DNA from: Mobiluncus sp034180645
GTDB taxonomy: Bacteria > Actinomycetota > Actinomycetes > Actinomycetales > Actinomycetaceae
NCBI RefSeq assembly: GCF_034180645.1
Contig: NZ_JAXFNY010000003.1
Coordinates: 62,001 to 126,000, forward strand
DNA: 64,000 nucleotides
Direction of reading: 5' to 3'
Positions 33,814 through 42,766 of this stretch are shown in pieces; position 1 is the stretch's first letter, and every line of letters starts with the position of its first letter. The translations under genes were made by a program, and so were the position numbers. Under the pieces are notes generated by a model, which saw only the letters and a list, made by a program, of their open reading frames with translations, was not told the DNA's origin and searched no databases.

Positions 33814-34677
33814 CTACTTTCCGTCTCTTTGCCGACGGAATTCTTGGTACTCCTGGTAGCGCTCTTGGTAATGAGCCATCTGTTCGGGAGCTAGCGGCAG
33901 CGGGAAATCGTTAGCTCGGAACCAGGCATCCGTGCCGCCATCCATGAAGATAACCGATCCGCATAAAAAGTTTGCTGCTGGTGAGAGCATGAACAATACC
34001 CATTGAGCGATATCTGCCGGGTCGCCGAATCCTCCCAAAGGTACGGGGTAGGATTTGATTTTTTCGGCGTATTCGGGGATATCTAACTGTTTTTGAATCA
34101 TGGGGGTGCGAATGGCTCCGGGAGCGATGGCATTCATGCGAATACCGGCGCCTGCCCAGTCTAGAGACGTTGCAGTTTGGCGAACCCAGTGAGCCAGTGA
34201 AGTTTTTGAACCGGCATAAACTGACGTGGCTGGAGCCTCGCTCTGGTTGGCAATCTCTAGAACCGTGTCGATATCGCGATCCCAAAAAGCTTTCACAATC
34301 TCGGGGGTAACGCCTGGGGCGGTAGTGGTGGAGTTGGAGGAAAAGATAACGACTTTGGACTCGTTTCCATTGGCCAGCAAATCACGAACGCCTTCGGCGA
34401 GCTCTACAGTTCCTAAATAGTTGACTTTGGCGATGAGCTCCTCTTTGCCGGGAACTGGCCCCAGTCCGGCAGCGAAAACTGCGCCCTCCAGACGACCGCC
34501 ACTTTGCTCATGGACTTCGTCAATAGCCTTTTGCCGTCCCTCTACAGTGGACAAATCAGCGCAGATGTCAGCGTGGTGAATGTCGATACCAATGACCCTA
34601 TGACCGCGCCAGCGCAGTTCATTAGCCGTGGCCTTTCCCATACCGGAAGCGACGCCTGTGACAACATAAACACCCAT
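33814..34677 (-). CDS. Short-chain dehydrogenase resembling 3-alpha-hydroxysteroid dehydrogenase/carbonyl reductase
   Basis: The protein is 287 aa. Cofactor motif TGVASGMG near residue 7 and the Asp-rich second strand GIDIHHADICADLST suggest NAD(H) preference. The active-site Ser is in FSSNSTT, and YAGSK supplies Tyr and Lys. The pattern ADLSTVEGRQKAI and INAIAPGAIRTP-like region (MNAIAPGAIRTP) closely follow the 3-alpha-HSD/carbonyl reductase subgroup known from Comamonas. Its substrate here is unknown; a ketone, quinone or host steroid is possible. RBS GAGGAGG precedes the ATG. It points against nusG and ends 150 bp from it. Confidence 0.82.
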   Translation of the reverse strand: MGVYVVTGVASGMGKATANELRWRGHRVIGIDIHHADICADLSTVEGRQKAIDEVHEQSGGRLEGAVFAAGLGPVPGKEELIAKVNYLGTVELAEGVRDLLANGNESKVVIFSSNSTTTAPGVTPEIVKAFWDRDIDTVLEIANQSEAPATSVYAGSKTSLAHWVRQTATSLDWAGAGIRMNAIAPGAIRTPMIQKQLDIPEYAEKIKSYPVPLGGFGDPADIAQWVLFMLSPAANFLCGSVIFMDGGTDAWFRANDFPLPLAPEQMAHYQERYQEYQEFRRQRDGK

Positions 34678-34855
34678 TAGATAATCCTCCTCGATATGAT
34701 TGGTGCTAATACTTTTACCCTAACACAATTCGTTGTGGTAAAATATCGGCTCAATTCCAGCAACATCGGGGAACTATCCACTCATAATCGGGACAGGGAC
34801 GGGAGCGTATCTAGGCTGATTGCCTGCTCTAATGGTTTCCTTCGGGATTTATCAG

Positions 34856-34928
<73 letters not shown>

Positions 34929-35059
34929 ATGCGCTCTAGGCGCGGTTAACTATGCTAACGCTATGGGCGGAGATTGACAAATTGAATGTGTCCCAACCCG
35001 GGGTTTAGCTTACACAGATTTGGCGCGCTGACGCCAGTCCGCTTTCCCGTGCGGCCCGA

Positions 35060-35500
35060 CTATCCCAGGGAGTCCAAAGATTCCGGGACGTTCGCGCCAA
35101 AGCCTAGTTCAATCAGAGCGCCGCGCAGTTTGTCGCAGCTGGCTTTGATAGTGTCCGCAGAGCCCGCCGTTTTGGCATCGGGATGCAGCACCCGCATGGA
35201 ATCGGTCGGAATGACATGAATATGCAGGTGGGGCACATCAAAACCGGCGACGACAATCAAGGCACGCGACACATTGAACGCATCGCGCCCGGCTTGTCCA
35301 ATAATCTGAGCCACCTGGGACAGGTGCGCAATCAAAGCCGGGTCGGCGTCCAGATAGTTGTCGACTTCCTCACGCGGCACCACCAGCATATGACCGTCAC
35401 TGCGTGGTTCGATGGTGGCGAAAACGACACACTGCTCATCTTGCCAGACAAAGTTTCCGGGGATTTCGCCGTTGATAATTTTCGTAAATACGCTGGCCAT
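35060..35500 (-). CDS. HIT-family nucleotide-binding hydrolase
   Basis: The protein is 146 aa from the ATG at 35500 with AAGGAA upstream; an extension to 35560 is unlikely. It carries the histidine triad HLHIHVIP and the N-terminal FTKIINGEIP signature of the HINT/PKCI-like branch, which hydrolyses adenosine 5'-phosphoramidates. It is a single gene between tRNA-Lys and the divergent holA. Confidence 0.92.
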   Translation of the reverse strand: MASVFTKIINGEIPGNFVWQDEQCVVFATIEPRSDGHMLVVPREEVDNYLDADPALIAHLSQVAQIIGQAGRDAFNVSRALIVVAGFDVPHLHIHVIPTDSMRVLHPDAKTAGSADTIKASCDKLRGALIELGFGANVPESLDSLG

Positions 35501-35647
35501 GAGGTGTTCCTTTCGTTCGCAGAAGTCCGGTCGGGCGGATTTTGTGTTGAGTGAGCGCATCAGGTGGGGGCGGATAACCCTCCCGGTGTCGCTCCGCTTT
35601 TATAGTAGGGGAATTTTTGTCTCTCCGGGGGCATGTAGAGTTAAAGC

Positions 35648-36736
35648 GTGGCAACAAAGAAGAATGCTCAGAGAGGCTCCCGGGCTGGTTTCGAGCCGTG
35701 GTCGCGCGCGGAGCTGGCTCCGGTGGTGCTGCTGCTGGGTAAACAACGGGTTTTCGCCCAGCGCGCCATAGCCAGCTTGCGCGCTGCGGCCCTGGACGCG
35801 GCAGAAAAAGCCGGGGCGATGGAACCCCCGGAAATCACCGAGGTCAACGCCCGGACTTATGAATCGTCCAGCCTGAGCCAACTGACTTCCCCCTCCCTTT
35901 TCGGGGGAATGCCGCTGGTCATCGTTCCCGGACTGGAACAGGCTAACGCCGAGTTGCTCCAGGATTTGGAAACCTACCTGGTAAACCCTTCCTCGGACGC
36001 CTACCTGGTGCTGTGGCATGCGGGGGGAAACCACGGGAAAAAGGTCTTGGACCTGTGCAAGGGGGGAACCGCAAAGGTTTATGCCTGCGATGAGCTGCGC
36101 TGGCCGGATGAGAAAGCCCAGTTCCTTCAGGCCGAGGCTGGCCGGTTAGGGCGTCCTATCAGCCAGGACGCAGTAGCGGCGCTGGTGGCGGCGCTGGGCG
36201 ACGAATTCGAGGAATTACTCTCTGTGACGATCCAGCTGTTGCAAACTGTAGGGGATCCCGCTCAGCCGTTGAGCTTGGCTGAGGTCGATCAGTACCTGCA
36301 AGGGCGGGTGGAGGCCACTGGGTTTAATGTCGCCGATGCGGCTGTGACCGGCAACGTTGGCGAAGCGTTGCGCCTGTTGCGCCACGCTTTGGCCACCGGG
36401 GTAGCGCCGGTGTTGATTGTTTCGGCGATGGCCACGAAACTCCGCCAGATTTTGACCTCGTTTTCCCCCCAGTTACCCCCCGCGGTGGCGCAGATGGATC
36501 TGGTGGACCCGCCTAAGCCTCTGTTCGGACGGATTGCCCAGGGAATCCGCGCCGTTGCGCCGCGCTGGGACGATGAGCGGCTGGGCTTAGCCATCCTGGC
36601 GGTTGCCCGCGCGGACGAAGCGGTAAAAGGGGCTTCGCGGGATCCCGAATACGCCCTGGAAGCCATGGTTTTGGACGTGTGCCGATACGCCAGCGGCGTG
36701 CGCAAGCCAGTTGGGAGGCCACCCACGCGAAACTGA
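35648..36736 (+). CDS. holA: DNA polymerase III subunit delta
   Basis: The protein is 362 aa from a GTG at 35648. It follows the clamp-loader delta pattern: N-terminal LLLGKQRVFAQRAIASLR, then SLFGGMPLVIVPGLEQ near 85, and the C-terminal helical domain with DVADAAVTG-like NVADAAVTGNVGEALRLLRH. Delta opens the beta clamp. The last 75 codons overlap the 3' end of comEC on the opposite strand. The comEA-comEC-holA set is common in bacteria, but here holA is convergent with the com genes rather than downstream of them. Confidence 0.88.
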   Translation: MATKKNAQRGSRAGFEPWSRAELAPVVLLLGKQRVFAQRAIASLRAAALDAAEKAGAMEPPEITEVNARTYESSSLSQLTSPSLFGGMPLVIVPGLEQANAELLQDLETYLVNPSSDAYLVLWHAGGNHGKKVLDLCKGGTAKVYACDELRWPDEKAQFLQAEAGRLGRPISQDAVAALVAALGDEFEELLSVTIQLLQTVGDPAQPLSLAEVDQYLQGRVEATGFNVADAAVTGNVGEALRLLRHALATGVAPVLIVSAMATKLRQILTSFSPQLPPAVAQMDLVDPPKPLFGRIAQGIRAVAPRWDDERLGLAILAVARADEAVKGASRDPEYALEAMVLDVCRYASGVRKPVGRPPTRN

Positions 36737-38387
36737 GCGCAACAATCAAAAGCCCGGTCACGCCCGCCGCTGGGTTTTCCAACCAGTCGACTTCCGCTCC
36801 CGGTCGACTAGCAAAGAACCTGGCCACGCCGGCAATCCACGCGGCAGCCCACCCGGTGACGTGCGCCGTGCCCTGTTCCAATAACCGCACCGGCATCGCA
36901 ATAGCGGCAAATGATGCCACCGGGAGCCTCGCCACGGCCGCTAGTGCGACCAGCCCCAGACCTCCCACGGTCACTATGGAGGACACCGCCCCGGTCAACA
37001 GGTTCGCCGGCAGGGAGTAAACTTGCAACTTCCCCCGCATGACCAGCATTAACGGCGCACAAGCCAGCTGCGCACTGAGGGAAACAGCCAGCGGCAGAGC
37101 AATCAGGCGCGGCAAAAATCGCGCACACCAGGCAGCCAAGTATGGCCCGCCGGTCACGATGGCGCCGGTCGCTACTACCGACAGGGCAAAGCCCCAGGAA
37201 GTCGCCTGGAATGGCTGCACCAGCAGCATTCCGATGATGGCCGCGGACAGGGAGGACACCGAGCGGGAGGGGCGGGCTATCCCCAGCCCTACCAGCGTCA
37301 ACGCCCCCATTGCCGCCGCGCGGGTGACGGAGGCGGAGCCTTCCAGCATGGCCAGGAAAATCCCCATAATCCCCGCCGCCGCCATGACTTGCACCCCGCG
37401 GCGTTTCCGAGCGGTCAGTCCCAGCGCCACGGCCAGTACAACGCTGAGATGCATTCCAGACACGGCAGTCAGGTGTGATAGTCCCGCCACCTGCATAGAT
37501 TCGCGGTCCAGGGGGTCTTGGACGGCAGTCAGCCCCAGGCTCATCGCCATAATCATTCCCGCCGTTGATTCCGAAAGCTCCGCCGTGGCCTCGCGCAGGC
37601 GCTGGCGCACCGCATTGACAAACACAAAACGCCCGGTCGGAGGCCCAATAATTTCAGGAGCGGTCGGAGATTTCGCATAGCCCAGGTATTGAGTGGACAG
37701 GTCCCGACTGGCCAGGCCACTGCGCAGACGTACCCACGAACCGAGGGGGATACCTTCCCAGCCAGCCCCCTTGACCTGCAACAGGGCGCGAGTGGGGTAG
37801 GTTGAGCCGTGCCAAGTCAGGCGGGTCGCTCTCAAGTCAACGCGGTAACTGTCCCCCCAGCTCTGTTTCGGAGTCGAGACGACCTGGGCTTTCACGTCGA
37901 AGCGGGCGGTTGGGTGAGCGCCAATCACGGCCAGAGCATCGCGCGAACCGAGTTCCAGACGTAGCGCCAGCGTCCCAAAAACGATGGCAATGACCAGGGC
38001 GGTAATCAGCAGCGTAGCCAGCCCGGATCCACGCGGAAACAGACGATGGCGTCGGCGGGCGGGCATTTCCGGGTAGCGATTTAGCGCGCAACCAGGCATT
38101 TCAACGTCGCGTTTCCCCACGTGGACGGGCGTGAGCGTGCTACGCCTGTCCCCACGGGCTTGTGACCGGTACAACCACCCCAGCACTCCCCCCGCTACGG
38201 CCGCGACCAGGGCGAACCCGACGCACACCACCAGCGCGACACGCTCCCCGCGGCTTCCCGCCACCAACAGCGCCCCCCACAGACTCACCGCCGGAATCGC
38301 CAAGCGCAAATCCAGCGGGGCGGGGCGATAGTCCCGGTCGGTACGCAGCCGCCGGACAATGAACGCTGTTTCGCCCTGTGCAGTCAT
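36513..38387 (-). CDS. comEC: ComEC/Rec2-type DNA-uptake channel protein
   Basis: The protein is 624 aa from the ATG at 38387 with GAGGA upstream. Several N-terminal helices and a DUF4131-like region precede the competence domain (LSHLTAVSGMHLSVVLAVAL near 290), with about ten membrane spans. It forms the channel carrying single-stranded DNA across the membrane. The C-terminal metallo-beta-lactamase nuclease domain of longer homologues is absent; instead there is a basic, Pro/Arg-rich tail of ~75 residues. That tail is encoded antisense to the end of holA (224-bp overlap), with no earlier stop. It follows comEA by 10 bp. Confidence 0.88.
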   Translation of the reverse strand: MTAQGETAFIVRRLRTDRDYRPAPLDLRLAIPAVSLWGALLVAGSRGERVALVVCVGFALVAAVAGGVLGWLYRSQARGDRRSTLTPVHVGKRDVEMPGCALNRYPEMPARRRHRLFPRGSGLATLLITALVIAIVFGTLALRLELGSRDALAVIGAHPTARFDVKAQVVSTPKQSWGDSYRVDLRATRLTWHGSTYPTRALLQVKGAGWEGIPLGSWVRLRSGLASRDLSTQYLGYAKSPTAPEIIGPPTGRFVFVNAVRQRLREATAELSESTAGMIMAMSLGLTAVQDPLDRESMQVAGLSHLTAVSGMHLSVVLAVALGLTARKRRGVQVMAAAGIMGIFLAMLEGSASVTRAAAMGALTLVGLGIARPSRSVSSLSAAIIGMLLVQPFQATSWGFALSVVATGAIVTGGPYLAAWCARFLPRLIALPLAVSLSAQLACAPLMLVMRGKLQVYSLPANLLTGAVSSIVTVGGLGLVALAAVARLPVASFAAIAMPVRLLEQGTAHVTGWAAAWIAGVARFFASRPGAEVDWLENPAAGVTGLLIVALSFAWVASQLACARRWRIGTRPKPWLPGRIRDPAKPLLPLRPRGQPPGWLSPAAHRPSAAQRRGFPGQSVRTEA

Positions 38388-38396
38388 CACGAATCC

Positions 38397-39404
38397 TCAC
38401 ACGCACACGTGGTCGCGCAGGCGCGCCATCAGCGCCGGGCCAATCCCGCTAACTTCGTCCAGCTGATCCACCGAAGCGAAACGCCCGTTGGACTCGCGGT
38501 AATCCACAATGCGTTGGGCCAGGGCCGGGCCGATGCCGGACAAGGTCTGTAGAGTTCCCAAGTCCGCGGTGTTCAGGTTCACTTTTTCGCCATCAGTTCC
38601 CGCTGACTTTGTGCCCAAGCCCGGTGCGTTGCCAGTGCTTCCACCCGCGCTCGGCGGGGGAGTTTCCCCGGGTCGAGCCACATAAATCATTTCTCCGTCC
38701 GTGAGAGGACGGGCTAGGTTCAGGGTGCTCAGATCCCCCTCGGGAAGGGCTCCGCCCGCCGCCTCCAAAGCGTCGGCCACGCGAGACGGGTCCGCCAGGT
38801 GAACCACTCCGGGGTGGCTCACCGCTCCGGCCACGTGAACTATGACTTCGGCGCCGTTTGCACCGGGCAGAAACAGGCGCGGGGCGGCATCCGGCGAGGG
38901 CGAAGCACCGGCCTGACCCGCCGCGGTATTGCCGGCTTTCCCCTCAGCGGCTGCCAGCGCGGCACCCGGACCTGCGGAACTGCCCGTTTTGGAATCCGTT
39001 TTCCCCGTGGCGTCTCCGGACAGCACCCCGTCTGGAGGTGGTGTGGGTGGGGCGGCAAACACCTGCCAACCCACCACCAAAAGCCCGCTCACCAGCATGA
39101 ACGCCGCAATTAGAGTCGCTACCCGCGGGCTGGGCGCCAGGCGCAACCGCTGCTCGCGCTCGGCGACGGGCCTGACCTGGAGACTGCTTTCAAAGCCCTG
39201 AACCAGGTCCTCAGCCCGCCCAGCCAGGTTACCGCGAGTCGGCGGGTTCCCATCCGCGCCAAAATCGGGGGGCAGCGCAGGATGGCGCGCGGTTCGGTAA
39301 TCCGGCTCGGCATCGTCCAGATAGCCCACCCCCGCGGCTCTGGCCCGCTCAAAAACACTGGCAGTGAGCCGGTCGTGGTCCGTTTGTCCAAACTTATTTA
39401 GCAT
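38397..39404 (-). CDS. comEA: ComEA-type DNA-binding competence protein
   Basis: The protein is 335 aa. It has a cytoplasmic N terminus, one membrane helix at about 95-116 and a Pro/Ala/Gly linker. A SLBB domain follows (VIVHVAGAVSHPGVVHL near 190). Two helix-hairpin-helix motifs end the protein (VNLNTADLGTLQTLSGIGPA near 275 and VSGIGPALMARL). It binds incoming DNA outside the membrane and feeds ComEC, encoded 10 bp downstream. The N-terminal tail is longer than in Bacillus. Confidence 0.92.
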   Translation of the reverse strand: MLNKFGQTDHDRLTASVFERARAAGVGYLDDAEPDYRTARHPALPPDFGADGNPPTRGNLAGRAEDLVQGFESSLQVRPVAEREQRLRLAPSPRVATLIAAFMLVSGLLVVGWQVFAAPPTPPPDGVLSGDATGKTDSKTGSSAGPGAALAAAEGKAGNTAAGQAGASPSPDAAPRLFLPGANGAEVIVHVAGAVSHPGVVHLADPSRVADALEAAGGALPEGDLSTLNLARPLTDGEMIYVARPGETPPPSAGGSTGNAPGLGTKSAGTDGEKVNLNTADLGTLQTLSGIGPALAQRIVDYRESNGRFASVDQLDEVSGIGPALMARLRDHVCV

Positions 39405-39584
39405 CCTAGCTGCCTCCTCTATCGTGCCGGGAACTGTCCTCCCCCTGCTTGTGAAACTAATCGCGACCCACCGGTGCGGAAAGTCGAAAATGTTTTACCT
39501 GTGGAAAACCCGGAATTGCCCTCCCCTGTGGAAAACTTCTCGAAAGGCAGTTTTTCGTTGCTATAGCCGGGATAAACTGAAGCA

Positions 39585-41060
39585 GTGAAAAAACAGAAAC
39601 CGGTTTTAAGCGATTCTGCGGCCGCGGTGCGCCAACCCCGCTTGGTCGAACGCATCATTGGCGCCATCATTCTGGCCCTGGCGGTGGTGGTGTTGGCGAC
39701 TGCCACGACACAGTGGGTTGGTGATACCGCCCGGATTCGCAGCAACGCGGAAGTGAAGAAAATCACCACGGTCGCCCCGTTGAAAGAAGCCTGGACCCTG
39801 GCAATGCCCGCGAAGATGAAGGATCCGCGCACGGTGCAGGTGTGGGATTACGCCGATTCCCAAGACTCTTTGGCGGCCCAGGACGCCGCTACCGGCGTGA
39901 CCGCTAAACTGGCCGAAAACGAGCAGCTCGTGCTGGTCAAAGGCACTGATGGCAAGGCTCAAACCCAGGCTATTGCGCTGATAGACGAAACGACTGGCAC
40001 CGAGAAATGGTCGAAAACCTACGATGACCTGCCCCTGGACTATTGCCTGAAACAGCTGTGGCAGAGCTCGATTACCTGCGAATCGGATGCCGCGAAAAAG
40101 GTGGTGCGGATCGATCCCAGCGGCAATGTTGCGGTGGGGGACTTGCCGCAGGGTATTTGGGATTTAGCGACCGGCGAGCACGTTTTGGGAGCCATTTTTG
40201 ACCAGTTCCTGGTGGTTCCTATCGCGGTTGCGGAAGGAAATTCGGCTGGAGTACAGGCGGTGTACGTCACGCCGGACTTTGCGTGGAAAGGCAAGTTTCC
40301 GCTCATGGTGCCAAACGCCCAGGCTGCCCAGCCTCTATCGGTGCAAACTCGGGGGTCAGTGACTTTGCTGGGAGTGACGACTTCCAATCAAGACGGGTCT
40401 AACCGGCAAAATACCTGGAGCTATTCCCAAATTATCAACATGAAAATCGGTTCTCTCGACACCTCGAAACTGGGGTCTGCCCCCCAGATTTCCATGTTGG
40501 AAGCCGGTTTTTTTGCTTCCGCTGACTCGCAGAGCGCCGCTGAGGTTCATTGGCAAATTCACGGTTCTGACGGTGGTGTAGTGGGGGAGGGCCAGTGTCC
40601 CTCGCTAGCCGCCCAAGCTCTGCACGACCAACTGCGCGCCGGGCTGCGGCTGGATACTGACAGTGCTCTGGCCGCCTTGAAATCCGGGAAAGTTCCCGTG
40701 ATTATGCCCGACCGGACGTATTTCCTGGGTGCGACCGGGGAAACCTGTGCGTCCTGGCCTGGTTGTGCGGCCAAAACTTGGACTACCGGGGAGGGCGTCA
40801 CCATCAATCTGAAAGCTCCGGGGGCTCCGCTGGCCTCTGACGGGACAAAAGCCGTGTTCACCGAGGGTAACGGCGGGCTTTTGAGCTACGGAGTCGTCGA
40901 CGGAAAATTCCTCTGGGAAGGCGTCGCCCCACCCTTGAAAGACGCTACCACCAGCGGGGATATGTTTGTTTTTGGGTCTGGGTTGGGTCAGTTGGCACAG
41001 CTGGGCGACCTCGACAAGGGCAGCGCCAAGGCCGTGTTGCGTTACCTCACTCTACCGTAG
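39585..41060 (+). CDS. Membrane-anchored PQQ-like beta-propeller protein
   Basis: The protein is 491 aa from a GTG. One N-terminal helix (about 22-45) anchors an extracytoplasmic domain with repeated blade-like units, for example ALIDETTGTEKWSKTYDDLP and FLWEGVAPPL. The pattern resembles PQQ-binding-like (outer-membrane assembly BamB-type) propellers of actinobacterial surface proteins; no catalytic residues are evident. It is a single gene and its role is unknown. The intergenic region 39405-39584 upstream holds two TGTGGAAAA words. Confidence 0.6.
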   Translation: MKKQKPVLSDSAAAVRQPRLVERIIGAIILALAVVVLATATTQWVGDTARIRSNAEVKKITTVAPLKEAWTLAMPAKMKDPRTVQVWDYADSQDSLAAQDAATGVTAKLAENEQLVLVKGTDGKAQTQAIALIDETTGTEKWSKTYDDLPLDYCLKQLWQSSITCESDAAKKVVRIDPSGNVAVGDLPQGIWDLATGEHVLGAIFDQFLVVPIAVAEGNSAGVQAVYVTPDFAWKGKFPLMVPNAQAAQPLSVQTRGSVTLLGVTTSNQDGSNRQNTWSYSQIINMKIGSLDTSKLGSAPQISMLEAGFFASADSQSAAEVHWQIHGSDGGVVGEGQCPSLAAQALHDQLRAGLRLDTDSALAALKSGKVPVIMPDRTYFLGATGETCASWPGCAAKTWTTGEGVTINLKAPGAPLASDGTKAVFTEGNGGLLSYGVVDGKFLWEGVAPPLKDATTSGDMFVFGSGLGQLAQLGDLDKGSAKAVLRYLTLP

Positions 41061-41069
41061 GGGGTTGCC

Positions 41070-41963
41070 TCAAGAAGCAACCTGTTGAGGTTCCGGGTCG
41101 GGGCCGGGGGTGACAGACTGCGCGCCGTGATAGCGCTGCAGACGCTGTTGCCGAAGAAAATCCACCAGCCAAACGATCAGGAACAATACGCCTTCAAGCA
41201 GCACGACCGTGGCTCCTGACGCTGTATCGAACCAGTAGGAAATATAGGCTCCCAGCACGACGCAGAATACGGAAAACAAAGGAGCTATCCATAGCATAGC
41301 GTTGAACCGGTTTGTGAGCAGCCGAGCGGTTGCGCCAGGGGTAATCACCAGTGCCACGATGAGGATTGCGCCCACTGCCTGCATCGCCACCACGACTGTC
41401 AAAGAGAGAGCTACCAGCAACAGAGTCGCCAACCAGGTTGTAGAGATGCCGATAGTGTGGGCATGAGTCTTGTCGAAGGCATACAGCACCAAATCCCGCT
41501 TTTTGTATAACAACAGCACCAGAGCGAGTGGGCTCAATATCAAGACCTGCCACATATCGGCTCTGGTGATACCGAGCATGTCGCCAAACAAAATATGGTG
41601 CAAATCGATATGACTGGGGAACAGGCTGATTAAGACCAGACCGGAGGCAAACATTGTCGTGAATACCACGCCAATAGCTGTGTCTTCTTTGACCCGTCCG
41701 CGCCCCCGCACTGCGCCAATCAATCCCACCACCAGCAAAGCTGCCACGAGGGCTCCTATTGCGAAGGGCGTTCCCAAAAGGTAGGACACGACGATTCCGG
41801 GAAGAATTGCGTGGGACAGGGCATCGCCTAACAATGACCAGCCAATTAAAACCAGCCAGCAGGACAACACGGCACAAACTGCCGCCGCGACTCCGGTGAC
41901 GATGATGCCGCGGAGCATAAACTGCTGTGTCCACATTTCGATGAAGGCTTCATAAAAATTCAC
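41070..41963 (-). CDS. Metal ABC transporter permease
   Basis: The protein is 297 aa with eight or nine helices, ABC-3/ZnuB family. MntB/ZnuB-type signatures are GWSLLGDALSHAILPGIVVSYLLG near residue 41 (abbreviated: DALSHAILPG) and the C-terminal TPGATARLL loop that contacts the ATPase. It is the third gene of a three-gene operon, overlapping the ATPase gene by 4 bp. It moves Mn2+, Zn2+ or Fe2+ inward; the operator upstream favours Mn or Fe. Confidence 0.9.
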   Translation of the reverse strand: MNFYEAFIEMWTQQFMLRGIIVTGVAAAVCAVLSCWLVLIGWSLLGDALSHAILPGIVVSYLLGTPFAIGALVAALLVVGLIGAVRGRGRVKEDTAIGVVFTTMFASGLVLISLFPSHIDLHHILFGDMLGITRADMWQVLILSPLALVLLLYKKRDLVLYAFDKTHAHTIGISTTWLATLLLVALSLTVVVAMQAVGAILIVALVITPGATARLLTNRFNAMLWIAPLFSVFCVVLGAYISYWFDTASGATVVLLEGVLFLIVWLVDFLRQQRLQRYHGAQSVTPGPDPEPQQVAS

Positions 41964-42766
41964 TTTCCACCTCCTGACGCGGCGGGATTTAATCCAAACG
42001 CTTTCGCGAGGTTCTGCGGGTCTAAGGCGCCAGCGGGATTACCTTGATAAACTACGCGGCGATACAGCAAAACTACTTCATCGCAGAGCTTTTCCAAAGA
42101 AGCCAAATCGTGGGTTGAAACCACCACCGTGGTGCCTTTTGCCGAGATTTTGCGCAGCAAATCGACGATATTGGTTTCGGAGTATTTGTCTACTCCGGCA
42201 AACGGTTCATCGAGGAGCAGGAGCGGTGCACCTTGGGCAATCGCGCGGGCGATAAACACCCTTTTCTTTTGGCCGCCACTCAACGCCCCAACTTGGCGCT
42301 GCTGCAAATCTTGCAATTCCACCATTTCTAACGCGGCTTGCACTGCTGCCACGTCTGCAGATTTGGGATGACGGGTAGGTCCCATGAATCCATACCGCCC
42401 CATCATGACGACTTGGTTTACGTTAACCGGGAAGTCCCAATCGATTTCCTCGTTTTGTGCAACGTAACCAATCAGTCGCTGTTTCCGGGCTTGATTCGCG
42501 TCAATTCCGGCAACTTTAATGCTGCCCTTTTGATACGAAACGCTGTTGGTGATGGATTTGAACAGCGTTGTTTTTCCCGATCCGTTCATCCCTACCAGAC
42601 CACATATTTGACCGCGCGGCACGGTTAAACTGGCACCTTCCAGTGCCACATTAGCTCCGTAACGAACATGCAAATCTGAGACTTCTAATATAGGCGGGGC
42701 TGAATTTGGGCTGGGTTCAGCTTCAACCCCGCCTGGCTCTATGCGGTTGTCGAGAGCATCACTCAT
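41960..42766 (-). CDS. Metal ABC transporter ATP-binding protein
   Basis: The protein is 268 aa. Walker A GMNGSGKTTLF near residue 60, signature LSGGQKKRVFIARAIAQG near 160, Walker B LLLLDEPFAGVD, and switch His in VVVSTHDL. MntA/ZnuC type. The stop and start overlap with both neighbours (4 bp each), so the three genes are translationally coupled. A short N-terminal acidic extension precedes the first strand. Confidence 0.93.
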   Translation of the reverse strand: MSDALDNRIEPGGVEAEPSPNSAPPILEVSDLHVRYGANVALEGASLTVPRGQICGLVGMNGSGKTTLFKSITNSVSYQKGSIKVAGIDANQARKQRLIGYVAQNEEIDWDFPVNVNQVVMMGRYGFMGPTRHPKSADVAAVQAALEMVELQDLQQRQVGALSGGQKKRVFIARAIAQGAPLLLLDEPFAGVDKYSETNIVDLLRKISAKGTTVVVSTHDLASLEKLCDEVVLLYRRVVYQGNPAGALDPQNLAKAFGLNPAASGGGK

